A DNA stretch of 11,649 nucleotides, from the NCBI GenBank assembly GCA_028288395.1, contig JAQBNV010000439.1, forward strand, positions 1-11,649. Reading direction: 5' to 3'. Origin of the DNA: Adhaeribacter sp. (GTDB lineage Bacteria > Bacteroidota > Bacteroidia > Cytophagales > Hymenobacteraceae). The position numbers were made by a program, and so were the translations under genes. Below are positions 1 through 7,835 of this stretch, piece by piece (the stretch's first letter is position 1; each line of letters begins with the position of its first letter). The notes below the pieces were generated by a model, which worked only from the letters and a program-made list of their open reading frames with translations, did no database searches and had not been told where the DNA came from.

Positions 1-24
1 TGGGTAACCTAACCTGCCGGTAAA

Positions 25-600
25 TTAAGTATTTATCACCCGTTCGCGTTTCTTCTGCGCCGGGTTGCCTTGGTAAATCATATAGGGCGCCAGGCTTTCG
101 GTGGCAATTGAACCAACCGCCAGAATACTATGGGTATAACAGGTAACTCCCGGACAGACAACCGCCTGAGCTCCAATCCAAACGCCTTCTTCCAATGTAA
201 TTTTATTAATAATCAAATCAAAGGTTTCAGCTTTATAATTGTGGCTGCCTGTTAGCAGCATGCAACCCTGTGAAAGGGTAACGTGGTCCCGGATAATCAC
301 CGGTGCTAAATTATCAATCCACACTTTTTCACCTATCCAGACGTGGTTACCAATGGTTAAACCCCAGGGATATTTAATATTTACCTGGGGTTTAATAACC
401 ACGCCATTTCCTACTGTAGCGCCGAATAGTCGCAGTATCCGGATCTTAAGCCCATTTACCGGCAACAGCGGGTTGATAAAAATCAGGCTGTTTACAAAAT
501 ACCAGATAATACGTTTCAGCGCCGATCCACCCGGATTATACCAACTGTTATTATACCGGGCTAAATTTACCTTCCGGTTTCCTGAGACCTCCACAGACAT
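25..600 (-). CDS. wcaF: WcaF-type polysaccharide O-acetyltransferase (left-handed beta-helix)
   Basis: This 191-residue protein belongs to the hexapeptide-repeat acyltransferases and resembles the putative colanic acid acetyltransferase WcaF. Such enzymes move an acetyl group from acetyl-CoA to a sugar hydroxyl in the cytoplasm. The N-terminal part carries the family's NLARYNNSWYNPGG-like opening and a hydrophobic stretch (WYFVNSLIFINPLLP). Imperfect hexapeptide repeats follow (IGNHVWIG, IRDHVTLSQG, LEEGVWIGAQAVVCPGV), with the probable catalytic histidine in GSHNY and the closing YQGNPA motif near the C terminus. An upstream TTG at 609 is in frame, but the ATG at 600 fits the family length better, so I chose it. 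The gene lies 20 bases after the export gene and is probably cotranscribed with it. The sugar acceptor cannot be told from sequence. Confidence 0.9.
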   Translation of the reverse strand: MSVEVSGNRKVNLARYNNSWYNPGGSALKRIIWYFVNSLIFINPLLPVNGLKIRILRLFGATVGNGVVIKPQVNIKYPWGLTIGNHVWIGEKVWIDNLAPVIIRDHVTLSQGCMLLTGSHNYKAETFDLIINKITLEEGVWIGAQAVVCPGVTCYTHSILAVGSIATESLAPYMIYQGNPAQKKRERVINT

Positions 601-620
601 AAGGGGCAATACTAATTTAA

Positions 621-1370
621 TTATTGTAAGCGGAAGAAAACAAAGCTTAAACTGGTTACAATAGAGAGGATAATGCTAACTGTGCTTAACCGCTCTTGGT
701 TGGTTATCCGTTTTTTAGTCGGATTTACCAAAATTACATCGTTTGGCTGCAGGAAATACTTGTCAGAAAGCAGCAAGTTGTCTTCCAGTACATTTATATG
801 ATAAATATTGGCCTTGCCACTTTCGTTACGAATAATTCTTACATTTTGCCGGTCGGCGAACTGCGAAAAGCCACCTGCCTGGCCAATAGCTTCCAGTACA
901 TTAATTTTGGGGTCTATTACGTTAAAAGTGCCTTGTCTGCCAACCTCACCCACCACGGTATAGTTAAAGTTTAATAGCTTAATGGCTATCCGGGGATTTT
1001 TCAGGTAATCGGCCGCGGCAGTTTTTACTTTTTTCTCAGCATTTTCCAGGGTTAAACCACTTACTTTAACCAAGCCAATAACCGGTATATCAATCTGGCC
1101 TTTGTTATCAACTTTTACTTCTACTTCGGGCCGGTCGTTTAAAAAATTAAATTTTTCTTCCGTCATGCTAAAAATATTGATCATCAGGCGGTCATCTTGC
1201 TTTAGTAGGTAATCAGATTGTTTTAAAGCTAAAGATTTAATCAATTCATTTTTTGAGTTCAGTGCATCAGCCTGTTGATCCTGTAGCAGGATTAAATTTT
1301 TGCTGGAGGTACAGGAAGCAATAAAAAAAAGTGCTAACAGATAGAAGGGAGCTCGTTTTAAAAATTTCAT
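621..1370 (-). CDS. Wza-type polysaccharide export lipoprotein (Poly_export/SLBB)
   Basis: This 249-residue protein is an outer-membrane polysaccharide export protein. It opens with a lipoprotein signal peptide: basic MKFLKR, a hydrophobic core and the lipobox IASC, with the lipidated cysteine at residue 20. A Poly_export domain follows at about residues 53-135 (YLLKQDDRLMINIF through NPRIAIKL). An SLBB-like domain covers about 137-215 (YTVVGEVGRQGTFNV, INVLEAIGQAGGF, LQPNDVILVNP). The C terminus has a hydrophobic segment at about 230-246, as usual in the Bacteroidota version. In the family, oligomers form the outer-membrane conduit for capsule or exopolysaccharide and work with a Wzc-type chain-length regulator. 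Here the next gene is an acetyltransferase instead, so the inner-membrane partner must be encoded elsewhere. It is the first gene of the leftward unit, with about 1.3 kb of spacer upstream. Confidence 0.93.
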   Translation of the reverse strand: MKFLKRAPFYLLALFFIASCTSSKNLILLQDQQADALNSKNELIKSLALKQSDYLLKQDDRLMINIFSMTEEKFNFLNDRPEVEVKVDNKGQIDIPVIGLVKVSGLTLENAEKKVKTAAADYLKNPRIAIKLLNFNYTVVGEVGRQGTFNVIDPKINVLEAIGQAGGFSQFADRQNVRIIRNESGKANIYHINVLEDNLLLSDKYFLQPNDVILVNPTKKRITNQERLSTVSIILSIVTSLSFVFFRLQ

Positions 1371-1814
1371 TGGTTGTTAAGGGTTTTAATTTAGTAAGTT
1401 TAAGGATAAAATTCTTTGGTTAAAATATTGCCCACAGAAAGTGCCAGGGTGAAATATGTGATATTGGATAATGCAATATATTTAGTATATAGGCCCGATG
1501 TTAATTAATATCAAGGTAATAGCATTTTATTTATTCAAATTTTGCAACGATATAATACTTAAATCATTTAATTTTAGCTTATCATCTCACGTTGCTATCC
1601 TAAATAAATAAGAAAATACTAATCGCTTTCGATAACTTCCACCTTTTTGTCGCCAATTTAGTACAGGTTATTAGAGATTTATCGTAACGATTTTATTTTT
1701 ATTAAACAATCTGCCTTAATATAAGTCTTTCTAACGGATTTTATAATATTTTGCTACTTCAGAATCTTATCGGTATAAAACTTATAAAAATGGTTCTATT
1801 TATTTCTCCTGAAA

Positions 1815-1844
1815 CAAATGTAAAGATAGATATTAATAATTAAA
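1815..1844 (-). promoter_or_regulatory. Possible Bacteroidota-type promoter for the export/wcaF unit
   Basis: Read on the minus strand, 1822-1815 is TACATTTG, a full match to the Bacteroidota -7 consensus TAnnTTTG. Eighteen bases further upstream is TTTA (1844-1841), a weak match to the -33 element TTTG. Transcription from here would give a leader of roughly 440 bases before the export gene. In such AT-rich DNA the match could be chance. Confidence 0.3.
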
Positions 1845-2154
1845 AATATTAAAGAATTTTAATATTTAAATATTTAAATTAATTCAAGCTAATAATACTT
1901 TATTTCTTAAACTTTTGTTTCGCTATTTGCTTAAAAAAGACAGAAGACTTAAACGCATGCTTTTTCGGTCCGGAAAACAAAAAACTGATTTTTTTAATGC
2001 CATATTTTAAAAGTAGGATTTCGGGCACAGGATCTTTTAAATATTATTATCTGATATTAGTTTGATTTTAAGTACAATAGGCCGCACAATAAATAAGATT
2101 TAAAGTTTGGCTCCGTTTTGGCCACAACATTTTCCTGTTTACTTAGGTAAAAGG

Positions 2155-2170
2155 TTCGGATTTATCCGAA
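2155..2170. repeat. 16-bp near-palindrome, operator-like
   Basis: TTCGGAT and ATCCGAA form perfect 7-bp inverted arms around a two-base centre (TT). The centre is too small for an RNA hairpin, so if functional this would be a site for a dimeric DNA-binding protein. It sits about 330 bases upstream of the promoter-like element facing rfbF. Nothing else supports a function. Confidence 0.25.
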
Positions 2171-2344
2171 GCTATTTCCAAGGTGGAACAATCAGGATTA
2201 AGGTAGATAAAAAGAAAAGTAGCCTGGTAAGTAGTGGAAACACTAAAAAATACTTTCTTGCCAAAGTGCTTTTAATCAGGGGCATTAAATTCGGGGTAAA
2301 ACAATAAAATATTCGGGTAAGGCAAAATCAAGGAGTCCTCTGGT

Positions 2345-2365
2345 GCTACTATAGGTTATAGTGGC
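2345..2365. repeat. Small inverted repeat, 9-bp stem with 3-base loop
   Basis: GCTACTATA (2345-2353) pairs with TATAGTGGC (2357-2365), with one G-T wobble, around the loop GGT. It is followed by TAAAAAG and has no T-run, so it is not an obvious rightward terminator. It may be a remnant or a chance structure in the divergent spacer. Confidence 0.3.
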
Positions 2366-2470
2366 TAAAAAGTTTGATTCTGGCTTATACTAAATAGGTA
2401 ACAAGAAAATTAAATTGGATATTTAAACAAAAATATATTTATCTTTTTTATAAATTAAACATTGTTAATA

Positions 2471-2502
2471 TTTAATATTTATTCTTTTTATAGTTACCTT
2501 TG
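2471..2502 (+). promoter_or_regulatory. Candidate Bacteroidota-type promoter for rfbF
   Basis: TACCTTTG at 2495-2502 matches the -7 consensus TAnnTTTG in full. A TTTA at 2471-2474, 20 bases upstream, is a partial match to the -33 element TTTG. Transcription would start near 2508 and give a leader of about 190 bases before the rfbF start at 2703. A weaker similar motif (TACCTTTA) occurs at 2621-2628. This is inferred from consensus only. Confidence 0.45.
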
Positions 2503-2702
2503 AAAAATAATAGCAAGTAGATATAGCCATTTGGTGCAGCTAACCCAAACCAGGAAGTTGCGGGCTAAGTGGTTTATTTCGGCGAAACTTTACAAGAAGA
2601 CAGAATTTTTAAAAATTAACTACCTTTAACAGTAATCCGTTTATTTTATAGAAATAACAAATCAACCTATATATCAAAAATCTACCAGATAATTAATTTA
2701 TT

Positions 2703-3509
2703 ATGAAAGCAGTTTTACTTGCCGGCGGCTACGGAACAAGAATTAGTGAAGAGAGTGGCGTTAGGCCCAAGCCAATGGTGGAAATAGGGGGTAAGCCTAT
2801 CCTATGGCACATCATGAAAATTTATTCTTCGCACGGTATTAATGAGTTTATTATTTGCTGCGGGTATAAAGGGCATATGATAAAAGAATATTTCGCAAAT
2901 TATTGCCTTTACAATTCCGATGTTACTTTTGATATGCGCAATAATAACATGCAGGTGCACCAGAATAATACCGAAGATTGGAAAGTGACCCTGGTGCATA
3001 CCGGCCACAACTCTATGACCGGTGGGCGACTGAAGCGGGTAAAGGAATATATTGGCAATGAAGCATTTTGTATGACTTACGGCGATGGTTTAAGCGATGT
3101 GGACATCACCGAAAGTATCAAATTTCACCAGGAACAGGGACTAATGGCTACTTTAACGGCCGTTCAGCAACCAGGCCGTTTTGGTACCTTTAACCTGGGT
3201 TCCGAAAACACCCGTATAAATACTTTTATGGAAAAACCAAGTGGGGGCGATATGCCCTGGATTAACGGCGGCTTTTTTGTGCTGGAACCCGGGGTAATCG
3301 ATTATATTGAAGGCGATGAAACTACCTGGGAGCGTGAACCGCTGGAAGGATTGGCCCGGGATGGTCAGTTATCGGCCTACCGGCATACCGGTTTCTGGCA
3401 ACCTATGGACACCCTGCGCGACAAAGTAGTACTGGAGGAAATATGGCAGAGTGGTAAAGCCCCTTGGTACAGCCGCATCTATAATAATGCCTCCGTTAAC
3501 CAATATTAA
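2703..3509 (+). CDS. rfbF: Glucose-1-phosphate cytidylyltransferase
   Basis: This 268-residue protein converts CTP and glucose 1-phosphate to CDP-glucose, the entry step to CDP-linked deoxy and branched sugars. The nucleotidyltransferase signature is at the N terminus (LAGGYGTR, residues 6-13), followed by [18 protein letters not shown] at 21-38, which carries the conserved lysine. The metal-binding YGDG motif lies near residue 126, and NGGFFV and a C-terminal [12 protein letters not shown] block complete the family pattern. Length is slightly above the usual 256-260, the excess being at the C terminus. The gene stands alone between a long leader and a hairpin-rich spacer. The usual partner, CDP-glucose 4,6-dehydratase (rfbG), is absent from the window, so the fate of CDP-glucose is open. 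Confidence 0.95.
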   Translation: MKAVLLAGGYGTRISEESGVRPKPMVEIGGKPILWHIMKIYSSHGINEFIICCGYKGHMIKEYFANYCLYNSDVTFDMRNNNMQVHQNNTEDWKVTLVHTGHNSMTGGRLKRVKEYIGNEAFCMTYGDGLSDVDITESIKFHQEQGLMATLTAVQQPGRFGTFNLGSENTRINTFMEKPSGGDMPWINGGFFVLEPGVIDYIEGDETTWEREPLEGLARDGQLSAYRHTGFWQPMDTLRDKVVLEEIWQSGKAPWYSRIYNNASVNQY

Positions 3510-3525
3510 GGTAAATAAGGGCCTG

Positions 3526-3564
3526 CACCTGAATGCGTGCTGGCGTAACAGCTTAATTCAGGTG
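3526..3564 (+). other. Compound hairpin just after rfbF
   Basis: CACCTGAAT (3526-3534) and ATTCAGGTG (3556-3564) form a perfect 9-bp outer stem. Inside it, GCTG (3539-3542) and CAGC (3549-3552) form an inner stem with the loop GCGTAA, leaving a small internal loop. It begins 16 bases after the rfbF stop codon. No T-run follows, so it is not a classical intrinsic terminator; it may protect the rfbF 3' end or slow transcription. Confidence 0.5.
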
Positions 3565-3692
3565 AATTAATATTTCCTTTTCGGATTATCAACAGCGTGC
3601 CCTATATTATTTTACTTTTTGACCTGCAAAATCATCCAGAATAGATAAGCCCTTTAATAAATTTAAAATAATAATTATCTATTTTTAAATAG

Positions 3693-3746
3693 ATGCAACC
3701 CGGCATTTGGGTTTCCGGAAACATGCCGGGTTGCATATCGATTTTT
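3693..3746 (+). terminator. Terminator-like hairpin immediately upstream of wzx
   Basis: ATGCAACCCGGCAT (3693-3706) and ATGCCGGGTTGCAT (3723-3736) form a perfect 14-bp stem. The 16-base loop contains the palindrome GTTTCCGGAAAC (3711-3722), which can fold into its own small hairpin. A run of five T follows at 3742-3746, fitting an intrinsic terminator. Only 11 bases separate the T-run from the wzx ATG, so no promoter fits between them. Transcription of wzx must therefore pass through this structure, which suggests attenuation or antitermination, or a role other than termination. Confidence 0.7.
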
Positions 3747-3757
3747 ATAAATAAAAA

Positions 3758-5287
3758 ATGTCCAGATTAAAATCTGCTTTCTGGGGTTCCGTTTCGTCGC
3801 AGTTATTCATGGTTTTTTCCATGGCGCTGGGAATGGTTACCACCCCTTATATTTTAAAATTTTTAGATAAAGAAGAATACGGTTTGTCTACTATCCTTTT
3901 TCAAATTGTGGGTTATTTATCTATGTTTGATTTTGGGTTAGGCAGCGCAGTAGCCCGGTACCTGGCCACCAGCCGCGGCGAAGATGAAGCTTCGCAAGCG
4001 GCCGTTAACCGGATAATTTCCACGAGTTTCTTTACCTATCTGGCTTTGGGCATCCTGGTAGTAATTACCGGTATTACGGCGGCGCCTTACTTACCGCAGT
4101 TTTTTGAAATGAGTGATCGCTTAAGTGATGTTGCTGTTAGTATTGCCTTCACCTTAAGTATTTTTATTGGTTTACAGTTTCCGTTAAAGGTGTTCAGTAG
4201 CATTTTTTACGCCCACCAACGGTTATTGCTTTCAAATACCACCGGTTTTGTTATAGGTCTGCTTAATATGATATTGCCCATCGTGTTTCTGTATTTCGGA
4301 CACGGATTGTGGTCTTTTGTTTACACCAATATTATAAGTGCGGTACTGAGTATTGTCATGACCATTGTCTTATTAAAAAAATATTACGGGTACCTCCGTA
4401 TCAGGCCCCGCTTTTTTGATAAGGCTTTACTTAGTCAACTGTTTAGCTTTGGGTTTTTCTTATTCTTAAATGCCATCGCCGTACAGATAATTTTCTTTAC
4501 CGACCGTTTTTTCATCGGTTCTTTTGTTTCATTGTCGGCGGTTACTATTTATTACCTCACGGCCAAAGTACCGGAAATTTGCATGAACCTGGTTTTTAAA
4601 ATTACCGACAATGCTTATCCGGCCATGGTAGAAATAGTGTCTAAAGAAGGTGGCGATAAATTTAAACAAGTGCACCAGAAATTATTGTTGATAACTGTTT
4701 GCTGTATAAGTGCTGCTTTCTGGCTGGTGCTTATCCTGGATTTCTGGTTTATCGAGCTATGGGTAGGCGAAAGTAATTTTGCCGGTTTTAATGTTTTGGT
4801 ATTAACCTTGATATTAATGGTTAGTCATTCCATTCAGCATGTGAGTGCTATCTGTTTAAACGGGGCGGGGCTGGTTAAAGGATTTAGTATTGTTTCAATC
4901 ATAGAAGCAGGGTTAAACCTGGGTTTAAGTATTTACCTGGGTCACCGTTACGGAATTGAAGGCATCTTAATCGCTACTATTATTGCATCTTGTGCAACCT
5001 CTTTGTGGTATACGCCCTATACTGCTCTTAAATTTATGAAAATAAGCTTATCAGAATACCTGTTTAGGCCTATTCTTTTGCCTTTTACCCTCATTAGTTT
5101 GTTAGGAATTGCAGCTTATCATATAACTGACAATATTATTCCGCAATTAGAATCAAATTGGCTAAATTTTGGCATCATTTCCGCTATATTATCGGCTGTG
5201 TTTGGTATATTTATATGGCTTGTTTTTCTCAAAAGTGAATTTTCTGGTTATATTCCGGTAAGATTCCGTAAATTTTTATTTGTATAG
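3758..5287 (+). CDS. wzx: Wzx-type oligosaccharide flippase
   Basis: This 509-residue integral membrane protein belongs to the polysaccharide transporter (PST/Wzx) branch of the MOP superfamily, which flips lipid-linked oligosaccharide units to the periplasmic face of the inner membrane. The N terminus shows the typical amphipathic start, then GMVTTPYILKFLDKEEYG and a second segment with DFGLGSAVARYLA. By eye there are about 12-14 hydrophobic segments along the whole length, the last pair near residues 440-500, with short charged loops between. The start codon follows an A-rich stretch (ATAAATAAAAA), normal for this phylum, and sits 11 bases after a terminator-like hairpin. The glycosyltransferase follows after 27 bases, so the two are likely cotranscribed. 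The substrate cannot be predicted from sequence. Confidence 0.9.
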   Translation: MSRLKSAFWGSVSSQLFMVFSMALGMVTTPYILKFLDKEEYGLSTILFQIVGYLSMFDFGLGSAVARYLATSRGEDEASQAAVNRIISTSFFTYLALGILVVITGITAAPYLPQFFEMSDRLSDVAVSIAFTLSIFIGLQFPLKVFSSIFYAHQRLLLSNTTGFVIGLLNMILPIVFLYFGHGLWSFVYTNIISAVLSIVMTIVLLKKYYGYLRIRPRFFDKALLSQLFSFGFFLFLNAIAVQIIFFTDRFFIGSFVSLSAVTIYYLTAKVPEICMNLVFKITDNAYPAMVEIVSKEGGDKFKQVHQKLLLITVCCISAAFWLVLILDFWFIELWVGESNFAGFNVLVLTLILMVSHSIQHVSAICLNGAGLVKGFSIVSIIEAGLNLGLSIYLGHRYGIEGILIATIIASCATSLWYTPYTALKFMKISLSEYLFRPILLPFTLISLLGIAAYHITDNIIPQLESNWLNFGIISAILSAVFGIFIWLVFLKSEFSGYIPVRFRKFLFV

Positions 5288-5314
5288 TCCTCGGGAAGCT
5301 TTAATAATTATGGT

Positions 5315-6286
5315 ATGGACAAATTATCTACTGTCTCTGTTTTAATACCCACCTACAATAATGCTCATTTTCTGGATGAAACCATTCAGAGTGTTTTAAA
5401 CCAATCGTATACCGATTTTGAATTGATTATCGTAGATAACCATTCTACCGATAATACAGATGACGTAGTGCAGCCCTACCTGATAGACCCCAGGTTAAGA
5501 TACTATAAAAATGCCACCAATATTGGCATGGTAGGCAACTGGAACAAGTGTTTGGAATATGCCCAAGGTACTTACATCAAATATTTATGTTCCGATGATA
5601 AATTTCATCCCGATTTGCTGGAGAAATTTGTGGCTGTAATGGAGCAATATCCCCACGTGGCAATTGTTAGCTCTTACCGCGAATATTTCGGGGAGAAAAG
5701 ATTTAAGCAGGAATTGCCGCCTTTTTCCGGACTACGTTCCGGTAAAGAAGCTATTTGTCTTTCGTTGGAAAAATGGAATTGGATCGGCGAACCTACCACC
5801 GTGATGTTCCGGCGCTCAGGCCTAAAAGTGGGAGACTTTAAAACCGATTATAAATATTTCCCGGATTGGGATATGTGGTTGAGGTTGTTAACCACCGGCG
5901 ACTGTTACATTATTCCCGAAACACTCTCTTATTTCCGGTTGCATCCCAACCAGGTAACAGCGCTTGTATTGCAAAACTCCTCGAACCTTTTTGAAGAATA
6001 TTATTTCTTTAAAGCCGTAAAAGAGAAAAATGAATACGAAATAAATTTTGCCGAATTCGATATAGATATCCTGATTAAGCTGAAAGCATCTAAATGCGTC
6101 CGGGCAATCTACCGGCTAATTCCAAAATTAAAGGAGAGAAGAAACTGGTCTTTATTGCTGCAGGCCATAAAAATTGCAATTGCCGAAAAAGCTTTTTTTA
6201 AAGTAGATGCCACGCACCATGATCTGCTTCGGGCAAAAGCCCTGGGTGCCCCGGTTATGGCTAACCAGCAAAGCCATGCTATTTAA
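5315..6286 (+). CDS. Family 2 (GT-A) glycosyltransferase
   Basis: This 323-residue cytoplasmic protein is a family 2 glycosyltransferase that would add one sugar from a nucleotide donor to the growing lipid-linked unit. The fold opens with VSVLIPTYNNAHFLDETIQS (about 7-26). DNHSTDNT at 41-48 would bind the nucleotide, SDD at 93-95 takes the place of the metal-binding DXD motif, and DWDMWLRLL from residue 184 carries the probable catalytic acid. FRLHPNQVT follows at about 208-216, as is common in this group. There is no membrane segment; the C-terminal 100 residues are helical and variable. It lies 27 bases after wzx. Another ATG at 5310 is out of frame, so the start at 5315 is preferred. Donor and acceptor are unknown. 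A weak AT-only inverted repeat (6285-6305) overlaps its stop codon. Confidence 0.9.
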   Translation: MDKLSTVSVLIPTYNNAHFLDETIQSVLNQSYTDFELIIVDNHSTDNTDDVVQPYLIDPRLRYYKNATNIGMVGNWNKCLEYAQGTYIKYLCSDDKFHPDLLEKFVAVMEQYPHVAIVSSYREYFGEKRFKQELPPFSGLRSGKEAICLSLEKWNWIGEPTTVMFRRSGLKVGDFKTDYKYFPDWDMWLRLLTTGDCYIIPETLSYFRLHPNQVTALVLQNSSNLFEEYYFFKAVKEKNEYEINFAEFDIDILIKLKASKCVRAIYRLIPKLKERRNWSLLLQAIKIAIAEKAFFKVDATHHDLLRAKALGAPVMANQQSHAI

Positions 6287-6383
6287 ATTAAAGCATATTT
6301 AATTTATTTGTAGGAGGGGCATTACTATACCGTACTCCAGTTTAAAATTGTACCGAAAGACTAAAGACTAACCGCTATAACAA

Positions 6384-7706
6384 ATGATTATTATTGATAA
6401 ATATTTACAGGAAAGAGAAAAAGAAGGCAGGCCTATCCGGGTTGGATTGTGGGGCGCCGGCGAAATGGCCAAAGGGCTGGTAAACCAGGTAATGCGCTAT
6501 ACTCCTGGTATGGAAATAGCCGTTATTGCCAACCGGACCCTTAGCAAAGCCCAGGAAGCTTACGAATATACTGGCCATACCGCCGAGGTTTGTCAGGATT
6601 TAGCCTCGTTGCAAGCTGTTATTTCGGCGGGCGGATTGGCGGTAACCGAAAACGCTGAATTGCTTTGTGAAGTAGATGGATTGGATTTACTCGTAGAATG
6701 TACCGGCACGGTGCTTTACGCGGCTAATCTGGTGATGAAAGCCATCGAAAACAAAAAGCACGTGTTACTCTTTAACCCCGAGGTTGTTGCCCTGGTGGTA
6801 CCAATATTATAAGTATACGCCGATAAGGCCGGGGTAATGCTGAGCGGTGCCGATGGTGACCAGCCTGGCGTTATTATGAATTTATTCAGGTTCGTTAAAG
6901 GCTTGGGTTTAACCCCGCTGATTTGCGGCAATATAAAAGGGTTACAGGACTTTTACCGCAACCCAACCACCCAGGCCAGCTTTGCGGCCCGCTGGCAGCT
7001 AACGCCCGAAATGGTGACCCAATTTGCCGATGGTACTAAAATATCTATCGAACAAGCCTGTGTAGCCAATGCTACTGGTATGGGCGTAGCCAAGCGCGGC
7101 ATGATTGGCCTGAATTACGCCGGCCACATCGACGACATGGTTACCATGTACGATGTGGAAGAACTGAAGCGCCAGGGTGGTATTGTGGACTACGTAGTAG
7201 GACCTAAACCCGGTCCGGGCGTATTTGTGTTTGCTATCACCGATGATCCGAAGACGAAGCATTATTTGGAATACGGAAAATTAGGAACTGGCCCGCTTTA
7301 TAGCTTTTATACGCCATACCACCTGATTTATTTCGAGATTCCGATATCTATTGCCCGCATGGTGCTGTTCCAGGATATTATTATGGCGCCTATTGGCGGC
7401 CCTGTGGTAGAAGTTGTAACCTTTGCCAAAACTGATTTAAAAGCCGGTAAAACCCTGGATGGCTTAGGCGGTTACGATACTTACGGCCAATGCGAAAATG
7501 CCTCTACTGCCCGCCAGGAAAACCTGTTGCCGGTTGGTTTAGCCGAAGGAGCTATCTTGAAGCGCGATTTAGCCCGCGACGAAGTAATAACTTTTGCGGA
7601 CGTGGAACTCCCCGCCGATAACCTGATTCAGCGCTTATACCGCGAGCAAACCCAATTGTTTTTCCCAGAACTGCAGGAAAATGCCGTAGAAGTAAAAATC
7701 CTTTAA
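6384..7706 (+). pseudogene. DRL/homoserine-dehydrogenase-like SAF-domain oxidoreductase, interrupted by an in-frame TAA
   Basis: Read through one TAA at 6810-6812 (codon 143), this is a continuous 441-codon frame, the normal length of the COG4091 family. That family has an N-terminal Rossmann domain and a C-terminal SAF domain and includes Brucella DRL, which reductively rearranges deoxyxylulose 5-phosphate. The dinucleotide motif GLWGAGEMAKG is at 21-31. After the stop come GADGDQPGV, CGNIKGLQDFYRNPTTQ, FADGTKIS, VANATGMGVAKRGM and YSFYTPYHLIYFE, then the SAF region (DLKAGKTLDGLGGYDTYGQ, LLPVGLAEGAILKRDLA). The piece before the stop is only the NAD(P)-binding domain (142 residues). The remainder could restart at the ATG at 6837 (289 residues) but would lack that domain. 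Gene decay, sequencing error or readthrough are possible; I favour a recent nonsense mutation or an error. The cluster suggests action on a nucleotide sugar or precursor; the reaction is unknown. Confidence 0.85.
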
Positions 7707-7835
7707 GCTTACTTAAGATAAAAAGATACTTTGATAAAGTACTGGCGGAGCTTTATACAATAATTTAAACGTAGACCAGTGAAAGCCAAATTGTCATTAA
7801 CAAATCAGCACATTTAAAAATTAGCACTTTAATAC

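Larger units (their letters stand above)
1371..2702. other. 1.33 kb AT-rich divergent spacer, no convincing gene
   Basis: This stretch separates the leftward export unit from rightward rfbF. It is strongly AT-rich, with several runs of overlapping A/T palindromes around 1850-1885. The only open frame of any size (2107-2307, plus strand) begins with TTG, lacks an upstream ribosome-binding signal and resembles no family I know, so I do not call it a gene. Base composition rises somewhat between about 2100 and 2370, which could reflect gene remnants. I see promoter-like elements facing both ways (listed separately) and two small inverted repeats. The rest holds nothing I can assign. The spacer most likely contains the control region of the locus with long leaders on both transcripts. 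Confidence 0.7.

Noticed and set aside
239..974. Plus-strand open frames opposite wcaF and the export gene
   Set aside because: They mirror well-supported genes on the minus strand and show no family features.
2107..2307. 66-codon plus-strand open frame in the divergent spacer
   Set aside because: It starts with TTG, has no clear ribosome-binding signal, matches no family I recognise, and is short enough to be chance.
6810..6812. Selenocysteine or pyrrolysine recoding at the stop in the oxidoreductase
   Set aside because: The codon is TAA, whereas these recodings use TGA and TAG, and no obvious downstream recoding hairpin is seen.
7707..7835. Promoter-like TACTTTG before the decarboxylase-like gene
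   Set aside because: It is one base short of the TAnnTTTG consensus and has no clear -33 partner.
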